A stretch of DNA of 59,849 nt from Pseudoduganella buxea (GCF_009720835.1 NZ_WNKZ01000028.1:1-59849); one strand, 5' to 3'; positions 18,601 to 27,527 are shown, counted from the first letter of the stretch. Notes: generated from the letters alone by a model not told the origin. Program-made: numbers and translations.

Positions 18601-21600
18601 TCACGTGGTTGGCCAGGCGGCTGTACAGCTGGCCGTCCGCCTCGCTGGCGTTCAGCTGGCGCAGGATCACCTGGCTGTGGGTCCAGGCCAGTTCGAACAC
18701 GCGGTCGGCCATGTGGCGGTCCTGGTACTTGTCGATCAGGTGCCGGGCCGCTTCGCGCGTGTCCGTCATGCCGGTGGCGATATCGACGGTGGCCACCTGG
18801 TCCGGCTGCAGGGTGATCTGGTAGCGGATGGCAACGACGGGGTCCAGCACGGAGCCCTGGCCGCCGGCCAGCGCGCCCTTCTCCAGCAGCGCGCGCGGTG
18901 CCTGCACCGAGTTGCCGCGCCCGATGAAGTGGGCCCGGTCCGTCTCGTACGACACTTCCACCACGCGGGCATCGTGCACCGTCATCAGGTGCAGCATGAA
19001 CGGCGTGTGCTCGTCCTTGCCGCGGGGCCGGCGCGTGCACAGGATGGCGCTTTCGTCCGGCACGATCTCGGTCTGCACGAACAGTTTCGAGAAGGCCGGG
19101 TGGGCCGCATCGGCGGCGGCGGGCGCCATCACCACTTCGGCGAAGCTGGTCAGCTCGATGGTGCGGGGACGGTCAGACTTGTTCGTCACGCGCAGGCGGC
19201 GCATCTCGATATCGTCTTCCGGCGACACGACCACTTCCGTGTACAGGTCGATGCCATGGTCGCTGCGGCGGAATTCGGCCCGCCCTTCCGAGAAGATCAC
19301 TTCATAGCGTTCCGGCTCGGCCAGCGTGGGCTGGTAGGTATTGGACCAGTAGCGGCCGTCGTCGACGTCGCGTACGTAGCAGAAGTTGCCCCAGTTGTCG
19401 CGCGTGCTGTCCTCGCGCCAGCGCGTCACGGCCAGGTCCTTCCAGCGGCTGTAGCTGCCGCCGGCGGCCGTGACCATCACGTGATAGCGCCCGTTCGACA
19501 GCAGCTGGGTTTCCGGCACGGCCGAATTGGGCTGGGTCAGCACGCGCATCGGGCTGGCCTGTTCCTGCGTGCCCGCCTCGCGCAGCGCGGCGGCCTGCTC
19601 GGAGCTGTTCGAATAGAAGGCGCCCAGTTGCGGGCTGCGCTCCTGCAGCATCAATAGTGCCGATTGCAGCATGGGGTCCGATTCGAAGCGGCGCTGCATG
19701 GGGCGGTCGTGCAGCAGGTAGGACAGCGACAGGAAGCCCATGCCCTGGTGGTGCACCATGAAGGACTTGACGATGGCAAAGGACTGTCCCCGCGGCAGGC
19801 GCGCCGGCGTGTAGTCGACCGCCTCGTAGAAGCCGTAGCGGCCCATGAAGCCCAGTTCGGCCATCTTCTCCAGGTTCTGGCACGACGCTTCCGGCGCCAC
19901 CATCAGGCCCATCATCGACGCATATGGCGCCACGACGAGGTCCTCGGCCAGGCCGCGCTTCATGCCGATGCCCGGCACGCCGAAGGCGCGGTACTGGTAG
20001 TTCATGGCTGCGTCCACCGTCGTGTAGCCCGATTCCGAAATCCCCCACGGCACGTTGCGTTGGCGGGCGTATTCGATCTGGGCGGCGATGACGGAGCGGT
20101 AAGTCTGATCCAGCAGGGTGTGCGGATAGGTCGGCATCACCAGCAGGGGCATCAGGTACTCGAACATCGAGCCGCTCCACGACAGCAGCACGGGCTCGCC
20201 GTGCACGATGCACAGCTGGCGGCCCAGCGCGAACCAGTGCTCCTGCGGCAGCTGGCCCTGGGCGATGGCGATGAAGCTGGCCAGGCGCGCCTCGGAGGCC
20301 AGCAGGTCGTAATAGCTGGCGTCCAGGCGGCGGTCGGTGACGTTGTAGCCGATCGCCAGCAGCTTCGTGGTGCGGTTGAACAGGAAACTGTAGTCGATCT
20401 GGGCGAAGTCGCGCGCCTGCGCAGCCAGCGTAGCCAGCGTGGCCAGGCGTTCGCGCGCCACGGCGGCGCCCTGCTCGACCAGCACGGAAAGCTGCTGGCG
20501 GCGTTCGCGTTCGTCCGGCGCCAGGTCGGACAGGGCGGCGCCGGCCAGCGGATAGCCGGCCAGTTCGCGCAAGGTGGGAATGCGCAGCAGGCTGGCATCG
20601 AACACGGTGCCGATAGCCGCGCCCACCCAGGGCGCGAGCAGCCTGAATTCTTCCAGCGCCGCATGGCACTGGGCGGCCAGGGCGGTGGCCCACATGCTGA
20701 CCGTGGCGTCGCCGGCCACGGCCGGGTCGGCGGCGCAGGCATCGGCCGCGCCGCTGGCGCGCTCCAGCCACTCGCGCAGCTGCACCAGGTTGGTCGGGTA
20801 GACCGGCTGTACGGGGGCGACAGCGTCGCGCAGCGGCGCGAATGACGGCGCCTCGATGCCGGCCTTGCCGGCCTCCTCGCCCAGCACGCGCCACGTGGTG
20901 GCAAGGCCGTCGAGCAACTGCGGGCCCAGCACGGGCTGGTCGGCCAGTCCCAGGAGGCCCGCCTGCAGCGTCAAGAGGTGGCCGGCCAGGTTGCCGCTGT
21001 CCACCGTCGACACATACATCGGCATCAGCGGCTTGGTTGTCTGCGTGTCGTACCAGTTGTAGAAGTGGCCCTGGTAACGCTCCATCGTGCCCATCGTCTG
21101 CAAGGTCTTTTCCGTCCGGGCGATCAGCTGCGCACTCGTGACATAGCCGAAGTCGTAGGCGGTCAGGTTGGCCAGCAGCGCCATGCCGATATTGGTGGGC
21201 GAGGTACGGTGGGCGATGACGGTGCTGGGGTGCTCCTGCACGTTATCGGGCGGCAGCCAGTGATCGTCCGGGCCGACGAAGGTGTCGAACCAGGCCCACG
21301 TGCGGCGTGCCAGTGCGTGCAGGAACAGGCGCTGTTCGCCGGAGAGCTGGGCCTGCAACTGCTCGATCGGGCGGCTGATCCACCAGGCGACGACGGGCGC
21401 GGCGAACCAGGCGACGAGGAACAGGGCGGCTGCCTCGAAGGCATGGATGCGCCACGTGGCCAGCGCGGCACCGGCGCCCAGCGCCAGCGCCGGCGAGATC
21501 CACATGGTGCGCCAGCTGCTGGCCATGCCACCGTTGGAACGGGACAGGGCCGAGGCGCGCCACTCCAGCAGGTGCCGGTGCGACACCAGCATGCGCCACA

Positions 21601-24454
21601 GGGTGCGGGCGATGGCGTCGAGGCTGAACCACGCTTCGTAGGGCAGGAACACCAGCGTCAGCAGGCCATGGGCGAAGTGCATGCCGCTGCGGCGCAGCGA
21701 ATTGGGGATGTGCTGGCGCCACAGGGTATCGGGCGACTTGTGGGCCAGGCTGTACAGCGCGGCGGCGATGGCCGGCACGAAGATGATGGCCAGCACGGCG
21801 GCGGTCCAGAACCACGGGTGCGGCAGCGCGGCGAAGGCCAGCAGCAGCGACAGCGTCAGCACGGGCGCCACCAGGCTGCGGCGCAGGTTGTCGAACAGCT
21901 TCCAGCGCGACAGGGCCGACAGCGGATTGCGTTCGCGCGTGCCCGCGGCCGTGCGTACCTTGCCGGCCAGCCAGCCCGCCAGTTGCCAGTCGCCGCGGGT
22001 CCAGCGCTGGCGCCGGCTCACGTCGTCGCGGTAGCGCTGCGGGTATTGTTCGTACAGCTGGGCGTCCGACAGCAGGCCGGCGCGCAGGTAGCAGCCTTCC
22101 AGCAGGTCGTGGCTCAGCACGCGGTTCTCCGGGAAGCGTTCGCCCAGCACCTGCTCGAACACGTCGACATCGTAGATGCCCTTGCCGATGAAGGAGCCTT
22201 CGGCGAAGACGTCCTGGTAGACGTCCGATACGGTGCGGGTGTAGGGGTCGATGCCCGGCTCGCCGCCGCACAGTTTTTCGTACAGCGAGGCCTTGGCGCT
22301 TGGCAGGCTGACGGTCACCCTCGGCTGCAGGATGCCGTAGCCTTCGACGACGCAGTTGCGGCGCGCATCGACCTGCGGCAGGTTCAGCGGGTGGCGCATC
22401 GTGGCGACGAACTGGCGCGCCGAATCGCGCGCCAGCTGTGTGTCCGCGTCGAGCGTGATGACGTACTTCATCGTCGCCAGATCGGACGTATCGCCCACCA
22501 CCAGCATGAAGCGGTCGCGCGCGCCGCCGCGCAGGAAGCGGTTCAGGTCACCCAGCTTTCCGCGTTTGCGTTCGTGGCCCATCCACGCGTGTTCGCCTGC
22601 GTTCCACAGGCGCGGGCGGTGCAGCAGCAGGAAGGGCTGGCCATCGCCGGCCGCCTCGTATTTGCGGTTCAGTTCCTCGATATGGGCGCGGGCGCGCTCG
22701 AGCAGCGGGCCGTCGGCCGGCAGCGTTTCGGTCGGTGCATCGGCAAAATCGGACAGCAGGCAGAAACGCAGGTTCGGGTCGCGGTTGGCCAGGTAGCGCA
22801 CTTCCAGCTGCTCGCACAGCTCGTCGACGTTCTCGACGCTGTACAGCAGCGACGGGACCACGACGATGGCACGGGCGTCGGACGGAATGCCTTCCTTGAA
22901 GTCCATGCGCGGCAGCGGCGCCGGGCGTGTCACCAGGGTGGCGACCCAGTTCACCAGGGCCAGCGCCAGCTGGCTGCTGCCCATCAGTCCCAGCACGGCC
23001 AGCAGCACCAGGGCCCAGCCGGCGACGCCGTCGCGCAGCGCCCGTTCCAGCATCAGCGCCGTCAGCACGACGGACAGGGCGGCGATCGAGCCGAGGTAGG
23101 ACGTCAACGGCGCGGCGCGCAAGGTCTTGCGCAGCGCCTCGCCGGGCGTGCGGCGCATGCCGGCTTTTTTCTCCAGCAGCAGCGCACCCTTGCCGATCAG
23201 GTAGAAGCCGACGTGGCCATGGCGCACGTCGCCGCTGCCCGCATGGGCGCGCGCCAGTTCGATGGCCTGGCGTGCCACGTCCGCCTCGGCCAGCGTGGAG
23301 CGGCGCGCGATCTTCTCGATAACGTGGCGGTACTGGTCGCGCGTGGCGAAGTCCATCGCGCCATAGAAGCCGGCCGGGTCCTCGCGCAGCACGTGTTCGA
23401 CCTTGCTCATGGTCTCGACGAATTCCTGCCAGTCCATCGTGCCGAGGAAGCGCAGGCTGCCGATGCTGTTGGCGATCGAGACCTGCTCGGCCGCCTGCTG
23501 GCCGATTTCGGCCTGGATCTGCTGCTCGATGGTCTGGCCGCTGTCGGCCAGCCGGTAGGTGATCCACGTCAGCGCCAGGGTCAGGGCCGGGCTCTGGCCC
23601 TGCAGCCGCCGCGCCATTTCGGCCACGAAGGCGCTGGTGACGGGAGGATTCGAACGCGCCATGTCGGCCACGACGAGGATCAGGCCGCTGGGATTCTTGT
23701 CGGCGATGTCGACCATCTGGTCGGCCCAGCTGTTGGCCAGGTCGCGCTGGAAGCGGTTTTCCGCCACGCGCGCGGCCACGCGGCGCAGGTTTTCCAGCAG
23801 CGCCAGGCGCAGCATGATGGGAATGGCCCACAGTTCGCCCAGGGTGAGCGGGGCCACCTCCTGGTAGGCCTCGACGAAGCGGCACAGGCTTTCCGGATCG
23901 ACGCGGCCGTCGCCATGGGCGATGACCTCCAGCGCCAGCTTGTACACGCGCGGCGTGCCGGCCGACGTGCCGGCGGCCGGTTCCAGCCGCGGCAACTCCT
24001 TGCTGTAATCCTTCGGCAGGTGGCGGCGCGCGATGCGGACCTGCTCTTCGATCAGGTAGTAGTTATCCAGCAGCCATTCCGACGCGGGCGTGACCTGCCG
24101 TCCTTCCTTGACGGCCGTGGTCAGGTCGCCGATGGTGGTGCGCAGCACGCCGGCATTGTCCGTCAGGCGCGCCAGCAGGCGGTCGCCACCGCCCTTCTTG
24201 CTCAGCCGGTGGGACGTGGCCAGCGCGCGGCCGTGATTGGCCATCTGCTGCGCGCTGAAGAGCTCGGCTCTCAGCGGCAGGTCGTCGTCTTCCGGATTGG
24301 AAGAAGGCAAAGAACCCGACGTGGATTCGCGAAAGCCGGCCGGCAAACCGGCCCACCGTGGGAGCTGTTGTTTCAAGGGGTGCCTCGCTTGACTGGCAGG
24401 CTTGGGGCCCGCCGTAACTGGAAGTATGTTCCAGGCAATGTTAGGCGGGCGCAC
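15692..24454 (-). CDS. ndvB: Cyclic beta-1,2-glucan synthase
   Basis: A 2920-aa NdvB/ChvB-type enzyme, the usual size. The N-terminal third has membrane helices (about residues 465-525, 860-910 and 1000-1045) around a GT84 glycosyltransferase domain with LDADTQL at about 670 and RRQRWTRGDW at about 815. A glucoamylase-like central region follows (GISESGYTTVDAAMNYQYRA, MVHHQGMGF). The last ~1200 residues contain the GH94-type phosphorylase repeats, with GLPLIGSCDWNDGMDKVG at about 2600. The protein builds, elongates, length-controls and cyclises periplasmic osmoregulated glucan from UDP-glucose at the inner membrane. The start is a GTG; a later ATG at residue 71 would remove conserved sequence. 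It is a single-gene unit with a palindrome in its promoter region. Confidence 0.95.
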   Translation of the reverse strand: MRPPNIAWNILPVTAGPKPASQARHPLKQQLPRWAGLPAGFRESTSGSLPSSNPEDDDLPLRAELFSAQQMANHGRALATSHRLSKKGGGDRLLARLTDNAGVLRTTIGDLTTAVKEGRQVTPASEWLLDNYYLIEEQVRIARRHLPKDYSKELPRLEPAAGTSAGTPRVYKLALEVIAHGDGRVDPESLCRFVEAYQEVAPLTLGELWAIPIMLRLALLENLRRVAARVAENRFQRDLANSWADQMVDIADKNPSGLILVVADMARSNPPVTSAFVAEMARRLQGQSPALTLALTWITYRLADSGQTIEQQIQAEIGQQAAEQVSIANSIGSLRFLGTMDWQEFVETMSKVEHVLREDPAGFYGAMDFATRDQYRHVIEKIARRSTLAEADVARQAIELARAHAGSGDVRHGHVGFYLIGKGALLLEKKAGMRRTPGEALRKTLRAAPLTSYLGSIAALSVVLTALMLERALRDGVAGWALVLLAVLGLMGSSQLALALVNWVATLVTRPAPLPRMDFKEGIPSDARAIVVVPSLLYSVENVDELCEQLEVRYLANRDPNLRFCLLSDFADAPTETLPADGPLLERARAHIEELNRKYEAAGDGQPFLLLHRPRLWNAGEHAWMGHERKRGKLGDLNRFLRGGARDRFMLVVGDTSDLATMKYVITLDADTQLARDSARQFVATMRHPLNLPQVDARRNCVVEGYGILQPRVTVSLPSAKASLYEKLCGGEPGIDPYTRTVSDVYQDVFAEGSFIGKGIYDVDVFEQVLGERFPENRVLSHDLLEGCYLRAGLLSDAQLYEQYPQRYRDDVSRRQRWTRGDWQLAGWLAGKVRTAAGTRERNPLSALSRWKLFDNLRRSLVAPVLTLSLLLAFAALPHPWFWTAAVLAIIFVPAIAAALYSLAHKSPDTLWRQHIPNSLRRSGMHFAHGLLTLVFLPYEAWFSLDAIARTLWRMLVSHRHLLEWRASALSRSNGGMASSWRTMWISPALALGAGAALATWRIHAFEAAALFLVAWFAAPVVAWWISRPIEQLQAQLSGEQRLFLHALARRTWAWFDTFVGPDDHWLPPDNVQEHPSTVIAHRTSPTNIGMALLANLTAYDFGYVTSAQLIARTEKTLQTMGTMERYQGHFYNWYDTQTTKPLMPMYVSTVDSGNLAGHLLTLQAGLLGLADQPVLGPQLLDGLATTWRVLGEEAGKAGIEAPSFAPLRDAVAPVQPVYPTNLVQLREWLERASGAADACAADPAVAGDATVSMWATALAAQCHAALEEFRLLAPWVGAAIGTVFDASLLRIPTLRELAGYPLAGAALSDLAPDERERRQQLSVLVEQGAAVARERLATLATLAAQARDFAQIDYSFLFNRTTKLLAIGYNVTDRRLDASYYDLLASEARLASFIAIAQGQLPQEHWFALGRQLCIVHGEPVLLSWSGSMFEYLMPLLVMPTYPHTLLDQTYRSVIAAQIEYARQRNVPWGISESGYTTVDAAMNYQYRAFGVPGIGMKRGLAEDLVVAPYASMMGLMVAPEASCQNLEKMAELGFMGRYGFYEAVDYTPARLPRGQSFAIVKSFMVHHQGMGFLSLSYLLHDRPMQRRFESDPMLQSALLMLQERSPQLGAFYSNSSEQAAALREAGTQEQASPMRVLTQPNSAVPETQLLSNGRYHVMVTAAGGSYSRWKDLAVTRWREDSTRDNWGNFCYVRDVDDGRYWSNTYQPTLAEPERYEVIFSEGRAEFRRSDHGIDLYTEVVVSPEDDIEMRRLRVTNKSDRPRTIELTSFAEVVMAPAAADAAHPAFSKLFVQTEIVPDESAILCTRRPRGKDEHTPFMLHLMTVHDARVVEVSYETDRAHFIGRGNSVQAPRALLEKGALAGGQGSVLDPVVAIRYQITLQPDQVATVDIATGMTDTREAARHLIDKYQDRHMADRVFELAWTHSQVILRQLNASEADGQLYSRLANHVIYPNAALRAEPSVLIRNQRGQSGLWPYAISGDLPIVLLQVKDAANIELARQLVQAHAYWRLKGLVVDLVILFEDTSGYRQALHDQIMGLIASGIEAQSIDRPGGIFVRPLEQISTEDRVLLQTVARVIVGDGRGTLAEQVKRSGPPPLRMPPLLADSRGEYDDAGPATHLPHDLILSNGIGGFTPDGREYVIVTGPTQRTPAPWSNVLANAQFGSVISESGQAYTWHENAHEFRLTPWHNDPVTDASGEAFYLRDESSGHFWSPTPLPARGTGNYVTRHGFGYSTFEHTEGGITSTLTTFVATDAPVKYIVLKVRNDSPVERRLSATGYVEWVLADLRAKSGMHIVTELDPVSGALFARNAYNTEFSGRVAFFNADATTRTLTGDRTEFIGRNGSLASPAAMRRQRLSGKVGTGLDSCAALQVPFELLPGQEREIVFVLGLGGRRSADATTMVQKHGGQNAAHEALAAVRAHWDSTLGAVQIATPEPALDVIANGWLMYQTIACRLWARSGYYQSGGAFGFRDQLQDAMAMVHTEPHLLREHLVLCASHQFVEGDVQHWWHPPSDRGVRTHCSDDYLWLPLAASRYVQVTGDATVLDEQAHYIEGRLVKPDEDSYYDMPARSPQSGDLYEHCVRAIRNGLKFGVHGLPLIGSCDWNDGMDKVGEEGRGESVWLAWFLIEVLRQFAPVAEARGDTDFAALCRSEADKLAANVEQHAWDGQWYRRAYFDDGTPLGSHENEECQIDSISQSWGVLSGAADPERAKGAMAQVDARLVRRDYGLIQLLDPPFDKADLNPGYIRGYVPGVRENGGQYTHAAIWTVMAFAQLGETDKAWELMRLINPVQHASDADNVAVYKVEPYVVTADIYAVAPHVGRGGWSWYTGSSGWMYRLILESLLGVRRTGTTLAMAPRLPADWEGFTLSYRYGTSRYLIRVTRGAAALVVDGQFQADGVITLVDDGAEHAVELRVPVG

Positions 24455-24464
24455 GGGACGTCAC

Positions 24465-24480
24465 TGTACGCTAGCGTACA
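24465..24480. promoter_or_regulatory. 16-base perfect palindrome upstream of ndvB, probable operator
   Basis: TGTACGCTAGCGTACA is a perfect dyad, ending 10 bases before the ndvB GTG. On the minus strand it follows a possible promoter (TTGCAG at 24505-24510, GATATA at 24481-24486, spacing 18) so that it would cover the transcription start, the position of a repressor operator. It is also compatible with an RNA hairpin over the ribosome site. Confidence 0.5.
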
Positions 24481-24520
24481 TATATCCCATTAGAAATGTA
24501 AAACCTGCAATAGCGCTCGT

Positions 24521-24901
24521 TCAGCGGGTCGGCAGCCAGCCCGGCTTCGTGTCGACATACAGCTCGCGCTCGACCGGGCCGGCATATGCCGGCTCCAGGG
24601 TGCCGAGGGTGACGGCGATCCGGTCGGGGGACTCGGTGCTGCGCCAGTACAGCGTCGACCCGCAGACGCGACAGAAGCCACGCCGGCCATGGTCGGACGA
24701 GGCGTATTCCGTCACCGCATCCTCGCCCCGTTCGATGACGAAGCCGGCGCTGCCGACATTGGCATACGAGCCGGCCCCGGCGCCATGCTGTTTCTGGCAC
24801 ATGGTGCAGTAGCAATGGCTGGCGTGGAAGACCGGCCCATCGGCGCGGTAGGCGATGGCGCCGCACAGGCAGCTGCCGTGGAGTTGGTCGACTGTGGTCA
24901 T
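24521..24901 (-). CDS. GFA-family zinc protein
   Basis: A 126-aa member of the GFA (glutathione-dependent formaldehyde-activating/CENP-V) family. The cysteine pairs are GSCLCGA (about residues 9-15), HCYCTMCQ (about 29-36) and FCRVCGS (about 76-82), which bind two zinc ions. The ligand set is complete, but catalytic function in this broad family is rarely demonstrated, so no reaction is assigned. It is a short cytosolic protein reading toward ndvB with its own weak ribosome site. A second member of the family is at 45806. Confidence 0.88.
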   Translation of the reverse strand: MTTVDQLHGSCLCGAIAYRADGPVFHASHCYCTMCQKQHGAGAGSYANVGSAGFVIERGEDAVTEYASSDHGRRGFCRVCGSTLYWRSTESPDRIAVTLGTLEPAYAGPVERELYVDTKPGWLPTR

Positions 24902-24966
24902 GGTTCGCTCGGGTCGCTTTTACCGGGGCAGGACAGTATCGCGCCAACCCGGCCGGACGGCAAACG

Positions 24967-24994
24967 AAAAAAAACGGCGGCCCTAAGGTCGCCG
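24967..24994 (-). terminator. Rho-independent terminator of the desulfurase gene
   Basis: On the minus strand CGGCGACC (24987-24994) pairs with GGCCGCCG (24975-24982), one mismatch, loop TTAG, followed by eight T. It ends transcription 43 bases after the desulfurase-rhodanese stop. Three copies of a 9-base tandem repeat (ACAGGTAAG type, 25005-25031) lie between the stop and the hairpin. Confidence 0.88.
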
Positions 24995-25037
24995 CGAAAG
25001 GCAAAACAGGTAAGACAGGTAAGACAGGTAAACGCGC

Positions 25038-26942
25038 TCAGCCGCGCAGGGCCATCCCGCCGGCCAGGTGGTAGGCCTGGCGATAGCCGTGGCGGCGCAG
25101 GCAATCGGCGGCGCTGGCGCTGCGGTTGCCGCTGCGGCAGAAGAACACCAGTGGCCGCTGCGCGCCGTCCGGCTCCAGCCAGCGGGGCAGCTGGCCGGCC
25201 AGGCGGCTCAGGGGCACGCTGATGGCGGCGTGGCCGTGAGCGCTGCCTTCGGCCGCATGTTCGTGGGCTTCGCGCACATCGACGAGCAACGCATCCGGGT
25301 GGGCCCGCAGCAGGTCGGCCAGCGCCTTGCTGTCCAGGTTCACGTCCGCATCGGGGGACGGCGGGCGCTGCGCCAGCGCCACGCGCAGGCTGGTGCAGCA
25401 GGCTTCCTGCTGGGCCGATGCCGTGCACAGCAGGGTCTCCGGCGGCAGCAACGTCGCCAGGTCGGCGGCGGTGGCGTGGCCCGTGAAGGCATGGGTGTCG
25501 TCCAGCAGGTAGCAGACGGTGCCGCCGCCGACCGCCAGCCGGCGCAGTTGCCGTGCGCCCAGCGCCAGCGCCTGTTCGCCTTCCGGCCAGCCGCTGCCGT
25601 CGCGCGTGGACAGCCGGGCCAGCACCCGGTAGCCCTGCACCAGGCTGCCGATGCGGTTTTCCAGCGCCGCTTGGGGGTCGATGACGACGCAGGTGGCGCT
25701 CGCGGCATCGCAGACCAGCCACGTGTGGGCGCCGCCCGCCGTCAGTTGCACCAGGCCATCGGGCATCGGCGCCGCGCGCAAGACCTCGCCGCAGTGGGCG
25801 ATGCGTTCGCAGGCGGCGGCGATCATTGCCGCGTCCGTGGCGGGACCGAAGGACAGCCGCACGGCGCTGCTGCTGCGCCATTCTGGCAGGCCCATCGCGT
25901 CGAGCACGTAGCTGGGCGCGGCCTTCGCGGCCGAACAGGCGCTGCCGGCGGAGACGCGGATGCCGGCGGCGTCAAACAGGTCCAGCAATTCCTTGCTCGA
26001 CAGGCCGGGCACGGAAAAATTGAGCGTAGTGGGCAGCGTGCCGTCGAACGGGGCGTTGAAGACGATGCCGGGCAGGGCCTGGCGCAGGCTGTCCGCCACG
26101 GCATCGCGAAACGCCACCAGCTCGGCATGCGTGCGGAAGGTGCCGCCCTCCTCCAGCGCCTGCAACACGGCGCCCAGCGCGGCGATGCCGGCCATGTTTT
26201 CCGTGCCGGAACGCTGACCCGCTTCCTGGCCGCCGCCCATCATCAGCGGCGTGAACGGCGCGCCGGCGCGGACATACAGCATGCCGATGCCTTTCGGCGC
26301 ATACAGCTTGTGGCCGGAAAACGGTGCGTAGTCGATGCGGGTGCGCGCGAGGTGCAGCGGCAGCTTGCCCAGCGCCTGTACGCAGTCGACCAGCCACAGC
26401 GCGGGGCTGCCCTCCAGCACGGCGCCGATGCCGTCCAGGTCCGAAATGACGCCCGTTTCGTTGTTCGCCGCCATCGTGCAGACCAGGGCCGCCCGGGGTG
26501 CCAGCGCGCGCAGCGCGGCCAGGTCGTGGCGGCCGTTGGCGTCGGCAGGCAAGGGCTGCACGGCCAGATCCAGGCCCAGCAGGCGGTTCCAGTGCGCCAG
26601 GCTTTCCGGCACGGCCTTGTGTTCGGTGGCCCCGTAGACCAGCAGCTCGCCCGCAGGCAGGCCCAGGGCGCGACGTTCACGGATGGCGCACAGGGCTGAC
26701 AGGATGGCCGTCTGGATGCCTTCGGTGGCGCCGCTGTTGAACATCAGGCGGCCGTCCCCTATGCCCAGCAGGCGACGGGCCCGCTCGCGCACGCCCAGCA
26801 TCAGGGCCTTGGCCTTCAGACCGGCCGCATGGGTGCTGCTGGGATTGCCATAACGATGGGCCATCGCGTCCATCGCCGCCTGCAAAGCGGCGGGCAATAC
26901 GGCGCTGGTGGCGTTGCCATCGAGGTAGAGTTCGTTCGTCAT
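25038..26942 (-). CDS. Cysteine desulfurase fused to MBL-like segment and rhodanese
   Basis: A 634-aa three-part protein. Residues 1-390 are a NifS/IscS-type PLP enzyme: His109 in TEHKAV, PLP lysine 212 in SGHKLYAPKG, substrate cysteine 336 in SAGSACSAAK. Residues 395-525 resemble a persulfide dioxygenase-like metallo-beta-lactamase domain (HTWLV, VVIDP, LLDDTHAFTGH) but its metal-binding histidine clusters are absent, so it is probably dead. Residues 535-632 are a rhodanese with LVDVRE and the active loop CRSGNRS (Cys602). The layout suggests sulfur released from cysteine being passed to the rhodanese cysteine within one chain (inference). The divergent Lrp-type gene may regulate it. No classical Shine-Dalgarno sequence precedes the ATG. 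Confidence 0.88.
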   Translation of the reverse strand: MTNELYLDGNATSAVLPAALQAAMDAMAHRYGNPSSTHAAGLKAKALMLGVRERARRLLGIGDGRLMFNSGATEGIQTAILSALCAIRERRALGLPAGELLVYGATEHKAVPESLAHWNRLLGLDLAVQPLPADANGRHDLAALRALAPRAALVCTMAANNETGVISDLDGIGAVLEGSPALWLVDCVQALGKLPLHLARTRIDYAPFSGHKLYAPKGIGMLYVRAGAPFTPLMMGGGQEAGQRSGTENMAGIAALGAVLQALEEGGTFRTHAELVAFRDAVADSLRQALPGIVFNAPFDGTLPTTLNFSVPGLSSKELLDLFDAAGIRVSAGSACSAAKAAPSYVLDAMGLPEWRSSSAVRLSFGPATDAAMIAAACERIAHCGEVLRAAPMPDGLVQLTAGGAHTWLVCDAASATCVVIDPQAALENRIGSLVQGYRVLARLSTRDGSGWPEGEQALALGARQLRRLAVGGGTVCYLLDDTHAFTGHATAADLATLLPPETLLCTASAQQEACCTSLRVALAQRPPSPDADVNLDSKALADLLRAHPDALLVDVREAHEHAAEGSAHGHAAISVPLSRLAGQLPRWLEPDGAQRPLVFFCRSGNRSASAADCLRRHGYRQAYHLAGGMALRG

Positions 26943-26955
26943 GGGGATAGCTTAA

Positions 26956-26985
26956 TTGTTAATGACGATAAATATGTCCTAAAAT
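26956..26985 (+). promoter_or_regulatory. Possible promoter of the Lrp-type gene
   Basis: TTGTTA (26956-26961) and TAAAAT (26980-26985) with an 18-base spacer fit a sigma-70 promoter. The 99-base divergent gap is markedly AT-rich and should also hold the desulfurase promoter and the Lrp-type binding sites. Confidence 0.4.
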
Positions 26986-27041
26986 GGCTGCTATAACCAT
27001 CAGAAACAGCATGAATATCCCAATAGATTGGCGGACGTAGC

Positions 27042-27527
27042 ATGAACCATCTCGACAAGTTCGATTACGCAATTCTCGGCGCCTTGCAGGTGGATGGCAC
27101 TCTGTCCGTGGCGGACCTGGCCGAGCGCGTCGGGCTGACCAGCACGCCCTGCTGGAAACGGCTGAAACGGCTGGAAGAAGAAGGCTACCTGGACAGCCGC
27201 GTCGCCATCGTCAACCGCCGCAAGACGGGCCTGCCCGTGACGGTCTTCGTCAGCGTGCGCACCAGCCAGCACGACGAGAAATGGCTGGCCAACTTCGCCG
27301 CCGCCGTCGTCGCCCTGCCCGAGGTGCTGGAATTTCACCGGATGAGCGGCGACGTCGACTACCTGCTGAAGGTGGTGACGACCGATATCGAAGGCTACGA
27401 CCGCTTCTACAAGAAGCTGATCCGCGCCGCCAACCTGACGGGCGTGTCGTCGGCGTTTTCGATGGAGCAGATCAAGTACACGACGGCGCTGCCGTTGGAT
27501 CTGGTGGCGCATGGTACTGCGCCGTGA
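27042..27527 (+). CDS. Lrp/AsnC-family transcriptional regulator
   Basis: A 161-aa Lrp/AsnC protein. The helix-turn-helix is near the N-terminus (LDKFDYAILGALQVDGTLSV, then LAERVGLTSTPCWKRLKRLE) and the RAM effector-binding domain occupies roughly residues 65-150 (VTVFVSV, EVLEFHRMSGDVDYLLKVV). It diverges from the desulfurase-rhodanese gene across 99 bases. DecR/YbaO-type Lrp proteins respond to cysteine and control cysteine-degrading enzymes, so a cysteine sensor for its neighbour is a reasonable inference. Such proteins usually also regulate themselves. Confidence 0.93.
   Translation: MNHLDKFDYAILGALQVDGTLSVADLAERVGLTSTPCWKRLKRLEEEGYLDSRVAIVNRRKTGLPVTVFVSVRTSQHDEKWLANFAAAVVALPEVLEFHRMSGDVDYLLKVVTTDIEGYDRFYKKLIRAANLTGVSSAFSMEQIKYTTALPLDLVAHGTAP

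Noticed and set aside
16799..24493. Long plus-strand frames (952 and 1171 codons) opposite ndvB
   Set aside because: Antisense shadows of a gene with clear domains throughout.
25005..25031. Three tandem 9-base repeats (ACAGGTAAG type)
   Set aside because: They are too short to call an element, are probably replication slippage, and lie harmlessly between a stop codon and a terminator.
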